A stretch of 64,000 nucleotides of DNA. It comes from Ruminiclostridium herbifermentans (GTDB lineage: Bacteria > Bacillota > Clostridia > Acetivibrionales > DSM-1351). The stretch lies in contig NZ_CP061336.1 in assembly GCF_005473905.2 (NCBI RefSeq), positions 2,038,501 through 2,102,500 of the forward strand, given 5' to 3'. The notes beneath the pieces are model-generated. The model made no database searches and had not been told where the DNA came from. It worked only from the letters and a program-made list of their open reading frames with translations. The translations under genes and the position numbers were made by a program. Numbering within the stretch: the stretch's first letter is position 1; every line of letters begins with the position of its first letter. Shown here piece after piece: positions 1-8,581 of this stretch.

Positions 1-688
1 GCATTGCTCTGTCCATTGCCTCAGTGTGCCACTCGTAATTGTGCTTTGGACCCTTGTGCATTTCTAAATAAGTTGGCTTATGATATGTTTCTTGGAATAG
101 CAAGTAAGTTCCAATCTTAGCATTCTTCAGCTTTTTATAATTCTCTGCTGTGGTTGCAGCTATATCAATATTGACTCTGCGGATTGCACCATTTTCAAAC
201 TTCTCATCATAGATTGTTTTAATGCATTCCAAAATATATTCGATAGGACAATTTTCATCGTCTTCACCTGCTTCAAGCAGCAGTCTTTTGTGTCCCATGG
301 CTTCTAATGCCCTAACTTCTTCTCTTATTTCTTCTTGAGTTAACTTATGTCTTCCTATTTTATTTGAACATTTAAAGCCGCAGTATTTACAATTGTTAAC
401 ACAATAATTTGATAAATATAGAGGCGCAAATATTACAATTCTCTTCCCGTAAATTTCTTCCTTGACTTCTCGTGCAGTTTTATACATTTTTTCAAGAGTT
501 TCATCATCATCTATTTCAAGCAAGACAGCAGCTTCTCTATGTGTAAGCCCCTTGTATTGCCTTGCTTTGGCTAATATTCTATCTATTTCTGCTTGGTCTT
601 TTACAAGCTTCTTTGCTTCACTAATAGATTCTAAAATTTCACCATCATCAATAAATTCGTTTGAGTCCATAGATTTTACGTTATACAT
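1..688 (-). CDS. hydG: [FeFe]-hydrogenase maturase HydG, N-terminal part (cut by the window edge)
   Basis: HydG is a radical-SAM tyrosine lyase that makes the CO and cyanide ligands of the [FeFe]-hydrogenase H-cluster in the cytoplasm. About 229 N-terminal residues are visible; the gene continues past base 1. The radical-SAM cluster motif CVNNCKYC (Cys96, Cys100, Cys103) follows the family phrase APLYLSNY, and ENCPIEYILECIKTIYDEKF lies in the TIM-barrel part. The ATG at 688 follows an AAAGGAG box. It sits 28 bases downstream of hydF on the same strand, so the two are probably co-transcribed. ThiH, the related thiamine enzyme, is the main alternative, but the hydF neighbour makes HydG far more likely. 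Confidence 0.93.
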   Translation of the reverse strand, partial: MYNVKSMDSNEFIDDGEILESISEAKKLVKDQAEIDRILAKARQYKGLTHREAAVLLEIDDDETLEKMYKTAREVKEEIYGKRIVIFAPLYLSNYCVNNCKYCGFKCSNKIGRHKLTQEEIREEVRALEAMGHKRLLLEAGEDDENCPIEYILECIKTIYDEKFENGAIRRVNIDIAATTAENYKKLKNAKIGTYLLFQETYHKPTYLEMHKGPKHNYEWHTEAMDRAM

Positions 689-716
689 GTTTTTAACTCC
701 TTTGTTAAAAATATTT

Positions 717-1913
717 TTATTTTAAGCTAATCTTGTCAAGTATGTCTGATAAATAAGCAATTACAATTCCGTAATTAGTCATAGGAACTTTTTGCTCAGC
801 AGCTAATTTAATTCTTGAAAGAACATATTTTCTATTGAACATACAAGCACCGCATTGAATAACTAAATCGTATTTAGTCAGATCCTTTGGAAAATCTGTA
901 CCGCTTACAATATCAATAGTCAGGTTTTGCCCAACCTTTTTACGTAAAAGTGCAGGAATTTTTTCTCTTCCTATATCTTCGCTAAGGGGTGCATGGGTAC
1001 AGGCTTCAGCAATAAGGACTTTTGAACTTTCAGTTAAATTATCAATAGCTACAACACTCTTTGTATAATAGTCCAAATCGCCTTTGTAGCCTGCAAAAAG
1101 CACAGAGAAAGAAGTTAGCTTGCTTTCCTTGGGCTTTTTATCATACACAGTCTTAAAAACTTGTGAATCAGTAATTATTACTGCAGGGGGGGAGCTAAGG
1201 GCATTAAGTGCTTCATCTAGCTTGTCAGTTGTAGCACTTAGAACTATGCACTTTCTGTCAAGCAACTCCCTTAGTGTTTGTACCTGAGGAAGAATTAAAC
1301 GTCCTTTTGGTGCTTGAATATCCTGGGGCATTACAAGCAAAACAACATCTCCATCCTTAACAATATCACCAGTAATACTTTGAAGGTCATAATCTTCTGG
1401 TAGGCTGCGCATTATAGCCGTTATTATTTGATCAATTCCATTTTTTTGAGTACTGCTCACTACAATAGGTTTTACTCCGATATTGTCTTCAATATATTTA
1501 CTAGCAGCATCTATATCTATAATCAAATCTGATTTGTTCAGAACGGGTATAAAGGGTATATTTTTATTTTTGAAGGTTGCAATCCATTCCTTCTCAATAT
1601 CAATTTCTTCATCTTCACTAAATACAATTAAGGCAATGTCTGTTTTTTGAACAGCTTCTTTTGTTTTTTCAACTCGTAGTTGTCCAATAGAGCCTTCATC
1701 GTCAAAGCCTGCTGTATCAATTAAAACGCATGGACCAATTGGATATATTTCCATGCTTTTGTATACAGGGTCAGTGGTTGTGCCGGCCAAATCTGATACC
1801 AAGGCAGTGTTGTGACCTGTAATAGCATTTATCAGAGAAGATTTTCCATTGTTTCTTTTTCCAAATATACCTATGTGCAAGCGGTTTGCTCGTGGAGTTT
1901 CATTTAAGCTCAT
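717..1913 (-). CDS. hydF: [FeFe]-hydrogenase maturation GTPase HydF
   Basis: HydF is the GTPase scaffold on which the H-cluster 2Fe subcluster is assembled before transfer to the hydrogenase. The N-terminal GTPase domain shows the P-loop GKRNNGKSS (about residues 18-26), the DTAGF switch II and the NKSD base-specificity motif. The C-terminal part carries the expected iron-sulfur ligands in CTHAP (about 306) and CGAC (about 355). At 398 residues it is full length for the family. The start has an AGGA box eight bases upstream. hydG follows and a TM1266-type regulator precedes it; hydE and the hydrogenase are not in the window. Confidence 0.96.
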   Translation of the reverse strand: MSLNETPRANRLHIGIFGKRNNGKSSLINAITGHNTALVSDLAGTTTDPVYKSMEIYPIGPCVLIDTAGFDDEGSIGQLRVEKTKEAVQKTDIALIVFSEDEEIDIEKEWIATFKNKNIPFIPVLNKSDLIIDIDAASKYIEDNIGVKPIVVSSTQKNGIDQIITAIMRSLPEDYDLQSITGDIVKDGDVVLLVMPQDIQAPKGRLILPQVQTLRELLDRKCIVLSATTDKLDEALNALSSPPAVIITDSQVFKTVYDKKPKESKLTSFSVLFAGYKGDLDYYTKSVVAIDNLTESSKVLIAEACTHAPLSEDIGREKIPALLRKKVGQNLTIDIVSGTDFPKDLTKYDLVIQCGACMFNRKYVLSRIKLAAEQKVPMTNYGIVIAYLSDILDKISLK

Positions 1914-2247
1914 AAATTTATTCCTTTCATTTTTTTAAGAATATGTTGCATACGTTGTGAAATTATTAACATATTTAACTAATATTACCTTATTAAAAGG
2001 TAATAGATGCTAGGTTATCAATAGTTTTTGTTACACAATTAAATATTTAATACTGAATGAATTATTACAAAATAAATTGATACTAAATAAATTAATGTGG
2101 TTATTTATTGCATAAGTACTTTGTGTCGTTTGAGGCAAAAGCAGTTATGGCTTATTAACAATTGTAAACATCAAATATTTATGCTTGTGCATTAATGTTC
2201 GCTATTTTGTGATGCACTCATATTAGTTAGTAATAATCTAATTGCAC
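1914..2247. other. Intergenic, nothing recognised
   Basis: AT-rich spacer between hydF and the upstream regulator on the minus strand. I see no convincing reading frame, hairpin terminator or RNA motif. A hydF promoter probably lies here but cannot be pinned down. Confidence 0.4.
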
Positions 2248-2505
2248 CTATTCTGCATCAAAAAGCTTTGAATAAGCTGTTTTTGCGGTTATATAAGGTA
2301 TCATGCCTAATTTTCCAGATAATGCACTAATCACGTCATTAGGCGCATCCATCACAATGCAGATAATGGATATATTTCGTTTTTGATAGGGAATACCCAT
2401 CCTGCCGATAATATATTGACTATAGTCATGTAGTACAGTGTTTAATTTCTCAACAGAATCTGGATTCTCAATAATAATACTAACAGCAGCAATTCTTGTT
2501 TGCAT
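2248..2505 (-). CDS. TM1266-family iron-only hydrogenase system regulator
   Basis: An 85-residue protein of the TM1266 (NikR/ACT-like fold) family, a putative regulator found with [FeFe]-hydrogenase maturation genes. Family signatures are RIAAVSIIIENPDSVEKLN, then YIIGRMGIPY and ISIICIVMDAPNDVISALSG, with the closing TAKTAYSK. The open frame runs another 68 codons upstream, but that extension is unlike the family. The internal ATG at 2505 has a GGTG box and gives the usual length, so I choose it. It lies upstream of hydF and hydG on the same strand, about 330 bases away. It has no obvious DNA-binding domain of its own; its exact effect is not known to me. Confidence 0.85.
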   Translation of the reverse strand: MQTRIAAVSIIIENPDSVEKLNTVLHDYSQYIIGRMGIPYQKRNISIICIVMDAPNDVISALSGKLGMIPYITAKTAYSKLFDAE

Positions 2506-3236
2506 AATTACAGTCCAACACCTTTTTAAGCTTAATAACTCAACTTCCCATTGATAAGTTAATACCTGCATTTTTATATGGAAAAGCTGTGTAATAATTA
2601 CTAAGCATAGGTATGGAATTAACCCTCCTTTAATAAAATTAATCAACTCTCCAACAATATAGTTTTTGGTTGTGTAAAATTTAGCAATGGCTTGTTGCCA
2701 ATTAATCAAATTAAATCTACTAAATCAAATATGTATAAAAAACTTACTTTTCATTGGATTAGTTCTTTAACCCCTTACAGTGTTATTGACTAGATGAAGC
2801 TTTTAACAAATAAAAAATCCTTATACCGTAAGGCACAAGGATAATATAGTCTAGAAAATTAAACTCTCAATAAAGAATAACTCCTTAATCAAATAAAGGG
2901 AAAGCTTAATAAATAACAAAGAAATCCAAATCGAATAATAACCCTTTATCTAATAGAGCATAATTTAGTATACTTATAAATATTCATGCCTTAACAATTG
3001 GGACGAACCCTCTTGAATCAGTACATTTAATTTGTAAATATGCAATATTAAATTTTAGCTGCACCTCGCTGAAAGAAAACCTCGCAGCTTGTTGCTATAC
3101 TTAAAACTAGTATATGTTTTATTTTAATGCAATGTGAAGCGGATTACAAGGGGAATATTAGAAGTTAAAAAAAGAGTTGTATAAATAATTACTATTCCGC
3201 CTATGACAATACAATATATAGAACAGTAAAATGCTT
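2506..3236. other. Intergenic, no gene seen
   Basis: About 730 AT-rich bases with stop codons in all frames. The only visible structures are short: a GCTGC/GCAGC inverted pair near 3058-3091 and scattered A/T tracts. The minus-strand open frame reaching 2709 is only an upstream extension of the TM1266 gene. Confidence 0.4.
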
Positions 3237-3340
3237 AAATAGTACTCCCGAGAAATATATCTATTGCTTGCTCACGAAATTGACACTGAAATAATTGCGG
3301 TGAAGAACAAGCACTTTTGCCAAACATATGGTTGTGTCTT
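3237..3340 (-). repeat. Palindromic repeat family 1, half copy (copy D)
   Basis: This is the reverse complement of the right half of the ~240-base element seen complete at 26175 and 29729. It starts with the terminal AAATAGTACTCCCG and runs through CACGAAATTGACACTGAAAT and GTGAAGAACAAGCAC to about GCCAAACATATGG, where similarity stops. The left half is missing. It lies 80 bases upstream of the DUF4157 toxin gene. Confidence 0.75.
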
Positions 3341-3418
3341 AAGTCATTTTATATCTATGTTGTTATTAATATCTTGAAATTTACTTTATATATGACTAAC
3401 CTTCAAGGGGTGACATAG

Positions 3419-5638
3419 ATGAAAGAAAAGGCAGAACTGCGAAATAAGCCTAAAAAGCCTGTAAGCACGGTAAACAAAAATCTGCAAGAGCAACAAGATG
3501 GCAAAGAAGACGAAAAAAAATATAATGTGAGAACAACAGATTATAAAAAAATGGAAGAGATATTTCTCACAGATCCCGATTCTGTAACACGTGAAGAATT
3601 TTTACTTTTTCAAAGAGCTGTTGGATATCGCCGTGCACTTCAACTATTGAATGAGGGTAAACGACGTAAACAGTTAATGAAATTAAATGGTACGGGAAAG
3701 AAAGTTAGAAATATTCAACAAAATAAAGAGCACGATGAGACTAATGCTAACCAAAAAAGCGTTATTCAAAAACAGAAATTATCACAGGTTAGACAAATAG
3801 GTGAAAATGAGCCTATTCAGAGGAAATCAGCAAAAAATGCATCTTCCTCTACGGGTTTGCCAAGCAACTTGAGGTCAGGTCTTGAAAATCTATCTGGTAT
3901 TGATTTATCAGATGTAAGTGTACATAAAAATTCTGATAAACCACAGCAAGTAGGTGCATTGGCGTATACGCAGGGAAACAATATACATATTGCTCCTGGT
4001 CAGGAAAAATACCTTCCTCATGAAGGATGGCATGCTGTACAGCAGAAGCAGGGAAGAGTACCCCCTACAATGCAGATGAAATCAGGCACTCTTGTGAATG
4101 ATAATGCAGAACTTGAAAAAGAAGCAGATGTTATGGGGGATAAAGCTGTTAATGAAGGTTCAAAAAGTAGTATAATAAAATTGAATAAACCTTCTTACTT
4201 AGGATCACTATTCAATAAGGTCATACAGAGAGTTCAAGAAGATAAAATCACTCTATACGCACCAAATACTGGTGCAAAAATAGAAATAAAAGCTACTGAT
4301 ACTAATGCTATAAATTACTTAAAAAGTCAGGGATATTCGCAAAATCCTCCTAATAAAGGAAAGAAAGTAGAAAATAATACGGATAAAATTATTTTATATG
4401 CACCAAATACTGGTAGTAAATCAGAGGTAAAGGCTAGTGATACTAAAACCATAGAATACTTAAAAAAACAAGGATATACAGAAATACCTCCACAGAAAAA
4501 GAAGATTTTATATGCACCGAATACTGGTACAAAAACAGAGGTAAAAGCTAGTGATACTAAAACCATAGAATACTTAAAAAAACAAGGATATTCGGATACT
4601 CCTCCAAAGAAAGCTAAAGAGGGAATGGTTAATGGTGTTAACTATAAGGAATTGAATTCTGATTATTGGAATCGAACTGATGGATATTTTGATGGATTTT
4701 GGTGGCAGGATGAGAGCAAATTAAGAGAAGCTGCAGAAGTTATGAGACTTGAAATTAGAAAAACGGGTCCATACAAGCTTAACACCAATTTGGGGTATAA
4801 AATGACAGACGATCCAAATGAAATCAATAAAAGAATGTTTGCTATTCAGGCATTATCTAATGCACTAAGAACTGGTTATTATGATGAGGGGACTTTGTCG
4901 GCATTAGAAATACATATGATGTTGTATGGCATGGATTTTTCAGACCATACCCTGGATGAGAAGAAATTAGATTTTATTATTGAAAGATATGAAAAAATAA
5001 AATTTAAAGAATTAGGAAATAAGTTGGAAGGGGGATGGGGAGATGTTATTGGTGGCTTAATGGTGCTTGGTTTAGGATATGTTTCAAGTAGAAATCTAAG
5101 TAGTGCAAATACCAAAAATTTTTCAAGTAAAAGTTCAGGTAGTGTAAATACCAAAAATGTTTCAAGTAAAAGTTCAAGTAGTGTTAATGCCCAAAAAACT
5201 ACTAATATAACGAGTAAGACTATCATTAGTCCAGAAATGGAAAATAAAATTTTATATGGAGAACGTTCTAATGGAAACAAACTAATAGGTGGACATTCTC
5301 CACAGATTAACAATGCTAATCCCAATTATGCAGTAGAAGTAATATCAGAAAATGCGGATGGAACAAAGGTAGTAAAATTTACAACTCAGTACTCAAATGG
5401 TAACTTAGCAAAAATAAAGACAAGTACACTTTTTCCTGAAAATTGGAGTAACAAAAATATAATTGATTCCATAAAAACTGTTGGTGATACTCCTCCAATT
5501 GGTGTACGTGATAATTTAACCTTACATAGAGGTATTGTAAATGGTGTAGAAATCGATGTTATAAAAGATGGGAATAATGTTATATCTGGTTATCCTACAG
5601 GAGGGAAATTAACTCCTGGATTTAACCCAGTAAAGTAG
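3419..5638 (+). CDS. DUF4157 (eCIS core) protein with C-terminal EndoU-like RNase toxin
   Basis: A 739-residue polymorphic toxin. The order of parts is: a charged N-terminal tail without signal peptide; a DUF4157/eCIS-core domain at about 140-250 with the metallopeptidase-like PHEGWHAVQQ (HExxH near 201-205); three repeats beginning LYAPNTG and ending YLKxQGY near residues 278, 325 and 363; a low-complexity Ser/Asn linker near 550-605; and a C-terminal domain from about 610. That last domain has GERSNGNKLIGGHS, TLFPENWS and GYPTGGKLTPGF, which match the bacterial EndoU nuclease family of contact-dependent toxins. DUF4157 proteins are linked to extracellular contractile injection systems, but no such genes are in the window. 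A probable immunity gene follows 29 bases downstream. The start is preceded by AAGGGGTG. Domain names are from memory of the families. Confidence 0.82.
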   Translation: MKEKAELRNKPKKPVSTVNKNLQEQQDGKEDEKKYNVRTTDYKKMEEIFLTDPDSVTREEFLLFQRAVGYRRALQLLNEGKRRKQLMKLNGTGKKVRNIQQNKEHDETNANQKSVIQKQKLSQVRQIGENEPIQRKSAKNASSSTGLPSNLRSGLENLSGIDLSDVSVHKNSDKPQQVGALAYTQGNNIHIAPGQEKYLPHEGWHAVQQKQGRVPPTMQMKSGTLVNDNAELEKEADVMGDKAVNEGSKSSIIKLNKPSYLGSLFNKVIQRVQEDKITLYAPNTGAKIEIKATDTNAINYLKSQGYSQNPPNKGKKVENNTDKIILYAPNTGSKSEVKASDTKTIEYLKKQGYTEIPPQKKKILYAPNTGTKTEVKASDTKTIEYLKKQGYSDTPPKKAKEGMVNGVNYKELNSDYWNRTDGYFDGFWWQDESKLREAAEVMRLEIRKTGPYKLNTNLGYKMTDDPNEINKRMFAIQALSNALRTGYYDEGTLSALEIHMMLYGMDFSDHTLDEKKLDFIIERYEKIKFKELGNKLEGGWGDVIGGLMVLGLGYVSSRNLSSANTKNFSSKSSGSVNTKNVSSKSSSSVNAQKTTNITSKTIISPEMENKILYGERSNGNKLIGGHSPQINNANPNYAVEVISENADGTKVVKFTTQYSNGNLAKIKTSTLFPENWSNKNIIDSIKTVGDTPPIGVRDNLTLHRGIVNGVEIDVIKDGNNVISGYPTGGKLTPGFNPVK

Positions 5639-5667
5639 GTTTAAAAAATTAAAAATGGAGGTTGGAC

Positions 5668-6093
5668 ATGTATAAAAACTTTGTTGAATTTATGAAGGAC
5701 TTTTTAGATGAGGATAGTTCACAAGATTTTTGGTATGATATTGCATCCGAAGATGCTAGAAAGCTATTATTGAGGTTTTCAGAAAGTGATTGGTTAGAAA
5801 TGCTAAATGAATTGGATTCTCAGCCTTTAGAGTTTAAAAAGAAGTTAGCATATTGCCTTGATAATATTGAAAGCGCACAACAACTTAAAGTATTGTTGCA
5901 ATTAGCAAATACTCTAGATAAAGAATTATTAGAAGTATGTGTAGATTCTTTAAGGAATTTTATGGAGGATCATAGGGAGAAAATTATACAAAACAAATTA
6001 TTAATTGATAACATAAAGCAGACGCTACCTGATGTTGGAATTGCTACTAAGAAAGTTTATGAGGATTTTCTTAATAGACTTGAAGATAAGTAA
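5668..6093 (+). CDS. Probable immunity protein for the EndoU toxin
   Basis: A 141-residue acidic, helical protein without signal peptide or membrane segment. The ATG at 5668 follows GGAGG at six bases, a better start than the TTG two codons earlier. The repeated pattern of Leu-rich helices (KLAYCLDNIESAQQLKVLL, ELLEVCVDSLRNFME) suggests an all-alpha, possibly HEAT-like fold. I do not recognise the family from sequence. The immunity role is inferred from its place directly behind a toxin gene, its size and its acidic nature. Confidence 0.6.
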   Translation: MYKNFVEFMKDFLDEDSSQDFWYDIASEDARKLLLRFSESDWLEMLNELDSQPLEFKKKLAYCLDNIESAQQLKVLLQLANTLDKELLEVCVDSLRNFMEDHREKIIQNKLLIDNIKQTLPDVGIATKKVYEDFLNRLEDK

Positions 6094-6195
6094 ATTTCAA
6101 AAAGTCATTTAGGTTGATATGATCTTTTGTATATCTGCAAAATCCTTAGTATAGGGCATTATCAGGTTTTCTAGACCACCAACCTGACACACAAT

Positions 6196-6222
6196 AGTTC
6201 ATATTGACCACCAATATGAACT
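6196..6222. other. Perfect 11-bp inverted repeat
   Basis: AGTTCATATTG and CAATATGAACT are exact complements around a five-base loop. There is no T-tract after it, so an intrinsic terminator is doubtful. It lies about 100 bases behind the immunity gene and next to IS debris, and could be the end of a lost mobile element. Confidence 0.45.
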
Positions 6223-6335
6223 CACCTAAACCACTAGTACTGCTCAATGTCATTAAGTTAAGAAATGAAATGATGCAATAGTTAGATCAAAAAGTGTGTT
6301 TGAACCGACCCGAAAAGGTAGACCTAAAAATGATA

Positions 6336-6500
6336 TGTACCCCCTTTACTGAACAAAATCCAATGAAGGGGGTTTTTGTATGAAATATGATTATATAGTC
6401 AAGAAAAAATTGTAAATGCATACATGAATGATGAATGCTTAATACGTTCAAGAAAAAATGAAACATATACTTTTGATAAAATAATTGCGTAGCAGTTAAA
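6336..6500 (+). pseudogene. Remnant of an IS (IS3-like) left end and transposase OrfA
   Basis: TGTACCCCCTTT looks like an insertion-sequence end. About 40 bases later, at 6380, an ATG opens MKYDYIVKKK, which resembles the start of IS3-family OrfA proteins. The frame stops at once, but dropping back one base restores a longer reading (VNAYMNDECLIRSRKNE). No right end or OrfB is visible. The pair ACCCCCTT/AAGGGGGTTTTTG at 6338-6377 could also act as a terminator for the immunity gene. I regard this as a decayed fragment; the family is uncertain. Confidence 0.35.
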
Positions 6501-6539
6501 ACTACTACGCGAGGCGGTAATACGGATGCTACAGCCTTA

Positions 6540-7904
6540 TTAAACAATATCCCTTGTAACATTATTCAGCCACTTTTTGCTTTTGAATCTCCAAATACTC
6601 AGAGGAATTTTAATAATTTCATCACTCATCAATATCATATATACCACAGGTACGCTCCAATGGAAAATGAAAGCTGCTAGGGCACCTACAAGAATAGAGC
6701 CTCCCCACATTGTAGCAATATCAAGATACAAGCCAAATTTTGTATCTCCGCCTCCACGGAAAATTCCAACTATAAGAGTTGTATTTAATGCTTGAGCAAC
6801 AACAAAATATGACATTACAAACATCATTACTGAAAGATAGCCTTGAGTAAGGTCACTTAGGTTGAGAGAAGACATTAATAAGGGCCTTACAATCAGAATT
6901 ACTAATGCACCTAACATACCAGCTGCTATGCTAAGCTTAATAAAGCGTTTGGAATAAACCATTGCAGCTTCCATATTGTTTTCACCAATAGTTTTACCAA
7001 TAGTTATAGCTGTAGCATTAGCAATACCAAAAGCAATAACGGTTGCCAATTGCCTTGTAATCTGAGCAACTGAGTTGGCAGAAACCACAGAGCTTCCTAA
7101 ATGCCCTATGACAACTGCATTCATTGCTACTCCAGTACCCCACATAAGCTCGTTAATTGTAACTGGAATAGAATACTGAAGAAAGTCTTTAAATAGAATT
7201 TTATCTCGTACAAATAAGTTTTTAAATTTGAATTGTATAACCTTATTGAATTTTTTCGCATATATGAAAACACAAATAAGTTCAGCTGCTCTAGCTGCAA
7301 TAGTAGCAATTGCTGCTCCTACTATACCAAGCTTTGGGAATCCAAATGCACCTAAAATAAACATTGACGCTAATGTTACATTTACAATAAGTGAAATGAG
7401 GTATACAACAGTTGAAACCACAACTCGCTCAACACTTCTCATTACATTTAAATAAATCATTGTAATAGACATAAAAATATAGGAAAATGCAATAATTCGC
7501 AAATACTTAACACCTTCTGCAATAACAGGGGCTTCATTGGTGAATATACGCATGATTTGTGCTGGAAACAGCAATACAGCAACCGTGAATAAAATAGCAA
7601 TAATAAGTGAGAATCTCATACATATTCCCATGATCTTTTCAATTGTTGCTTTATCGCCTTTTCCCCAGTATTGAGCAGTTAAAACGGCAGCACCAGAGGT
7701 TAAGCCAAAGAAAATTAGTATCATTATAAACTGAACCTGGCCGGCAAGAGACGCAGCAGAAAGGACTGTTTCGCTTACACTTCCCAGCATAAGCACATCT
7801 ATAGAGTTTATTCCAACCGAAATTAAATTCTGTAATGCCATTGGCATTATTAGTGAAAAAGCCATTTTGTAAAAGGATTTATTGTCTAAAATCTTGTTTT
7901 CCAT
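6540..7904 (-). CDS. MATE-family multidrug/Na+ antiporter
   Basis: An integral membrane exporter of the MATE (NorM/DinF-like) family, expected to expel organic cations or drugs in exchange for Na+ or H+. About twelve hydrophobic segments are visible. Family-like stretches are NLISVGINSIDVLMLG near the start, SGAAVLTAQYWGKG, and NSVAQITRQLATVIAFGIAN in the second half. The chosen start gives MENKILDNKSFYK; ATG 7916 and a longer frame to 7952 are also possible because the Shine-Dalgarno match is weak. It ends at 6540 without a clear terminator. Substrate is unknown. Confidence 0.88.
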   Translation of the reverse strand: MENKILDNKSFYKMAFSLIMPMALQNLISVGINSIDVLMLGSVSETVLSAASLAGQVQFIMILIFFGLTSGAAVLTAQYWGKGDKATIEKIMGICMRFSLIIAILFTVAVLLFPAQIMRIFTNEAPVIAEGVKYLRIIAFSYIFMSITMIYLNVMRSVERVVVSTVVYLISLIVNVTLASMFILGAFGFPKLGIVGAAIATIAARAAELICVFIYAKKFNKVIQFKFKNLFVRDKILFKDFLQYSIPVTINELMWGTGVAMNAVVIGHLGSSVVSANSVAQITRQLATVIAFGIANATAITIGKTIGENNMEAAMVYSKRFIKLSIAAGMLGALVILIVRPLLMSSLNLSDLTQGYLSVMMFVMSYFVVAQALNTTLIVGIFRGGGDTKFGLYLDIATMWGGSILVGALAAFIFHWSVPVVYMILMSDEIIKIPLSIWRFKSKKWLNNVTRDIV

Positions 7905-7952
7905 TATAATATCCATGCCTGTACTTAACTTATGGCATGGAATTAGCACCAC

Positions 7953-8581
7953 CTTTAAGAATATTTTAAGTTAAAAGCTTTCCCATAAAAATATATCTGA
8001 GAGAGAAAGAACCAGTGGTTATTACCTAAATTAATTGAATGAAATTAGTGATTGCTGTAAAATACTATTTTCATTATTTCATAAATATTGAAATTGTATT
8101 TATTCAGCAAGCTTTTGATTCAACTAATATAAATTTTCAATTAATAGGGTCTCTCACAGCTGCAATTTAAATTGCGAAGGCAGAACAACTAAATATTATA
8201 CTATAATGTAAAACAATATAGTACATCTATAAGTATCTGCCTTTTTTATGGCGTTAATATTATACTATATGTATAACAGCAACCTAGTATATCATAACAT
8301 AATATGTTAATATAAGTACAGAAAATAATAAAGAATGTCAAATAAAATCGAATTTAAAACTAATATGTTGGCATTTAAGCGTTTATTGAAATGCTTATTT
8401 TTAAGTGTTTCTTTTTAAGAATTTCTTTTGAGGTGTTCGTTAATTCTATATATTGGCTTGAAAATTGCTGAGCAAGTTTAAGTTTATTGTATGGAACATT
8501 ACAACAGCCGATATTTTAATATAAGGTTTACGCATAAGTATAATTGATAGTTTGGCGGAAATAAAATAGGGAGATTAAGCT
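7953..8581. other. Divergent intergenic region, no gene seen
   Basis: About 630 AT-rich bases between the divergent MATE and hemW genes. Visible items are the exact palindrome GCAATTTAAATTGC (8162-8175) and two TTATACTATA-containing stretches near 8200 and 8268. I find no reading frame, RNA motif or clear promoter. Confidence 0.35.

Noticed and set aside
2506-2709. Longer 153-residue version of the TM1266-type protein.
   Set aside because: The extension has no family similarity, and the internal ATG has a ribosome site and gives the usual length.
4327-5325. Open minus-strand frames inside the DUF4157 gene.
   Set aside because: They mirror the repeats and Ser-rich linker of the real gene and have no ribosome sites or homology.
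8162-8175. Exact palindrome GCAATTTAAATTGC as an operator.
   Set aside because: It is about 260 bases from MATE and 400 from hemW, with no promoter boxes near it, so no role can be supported.
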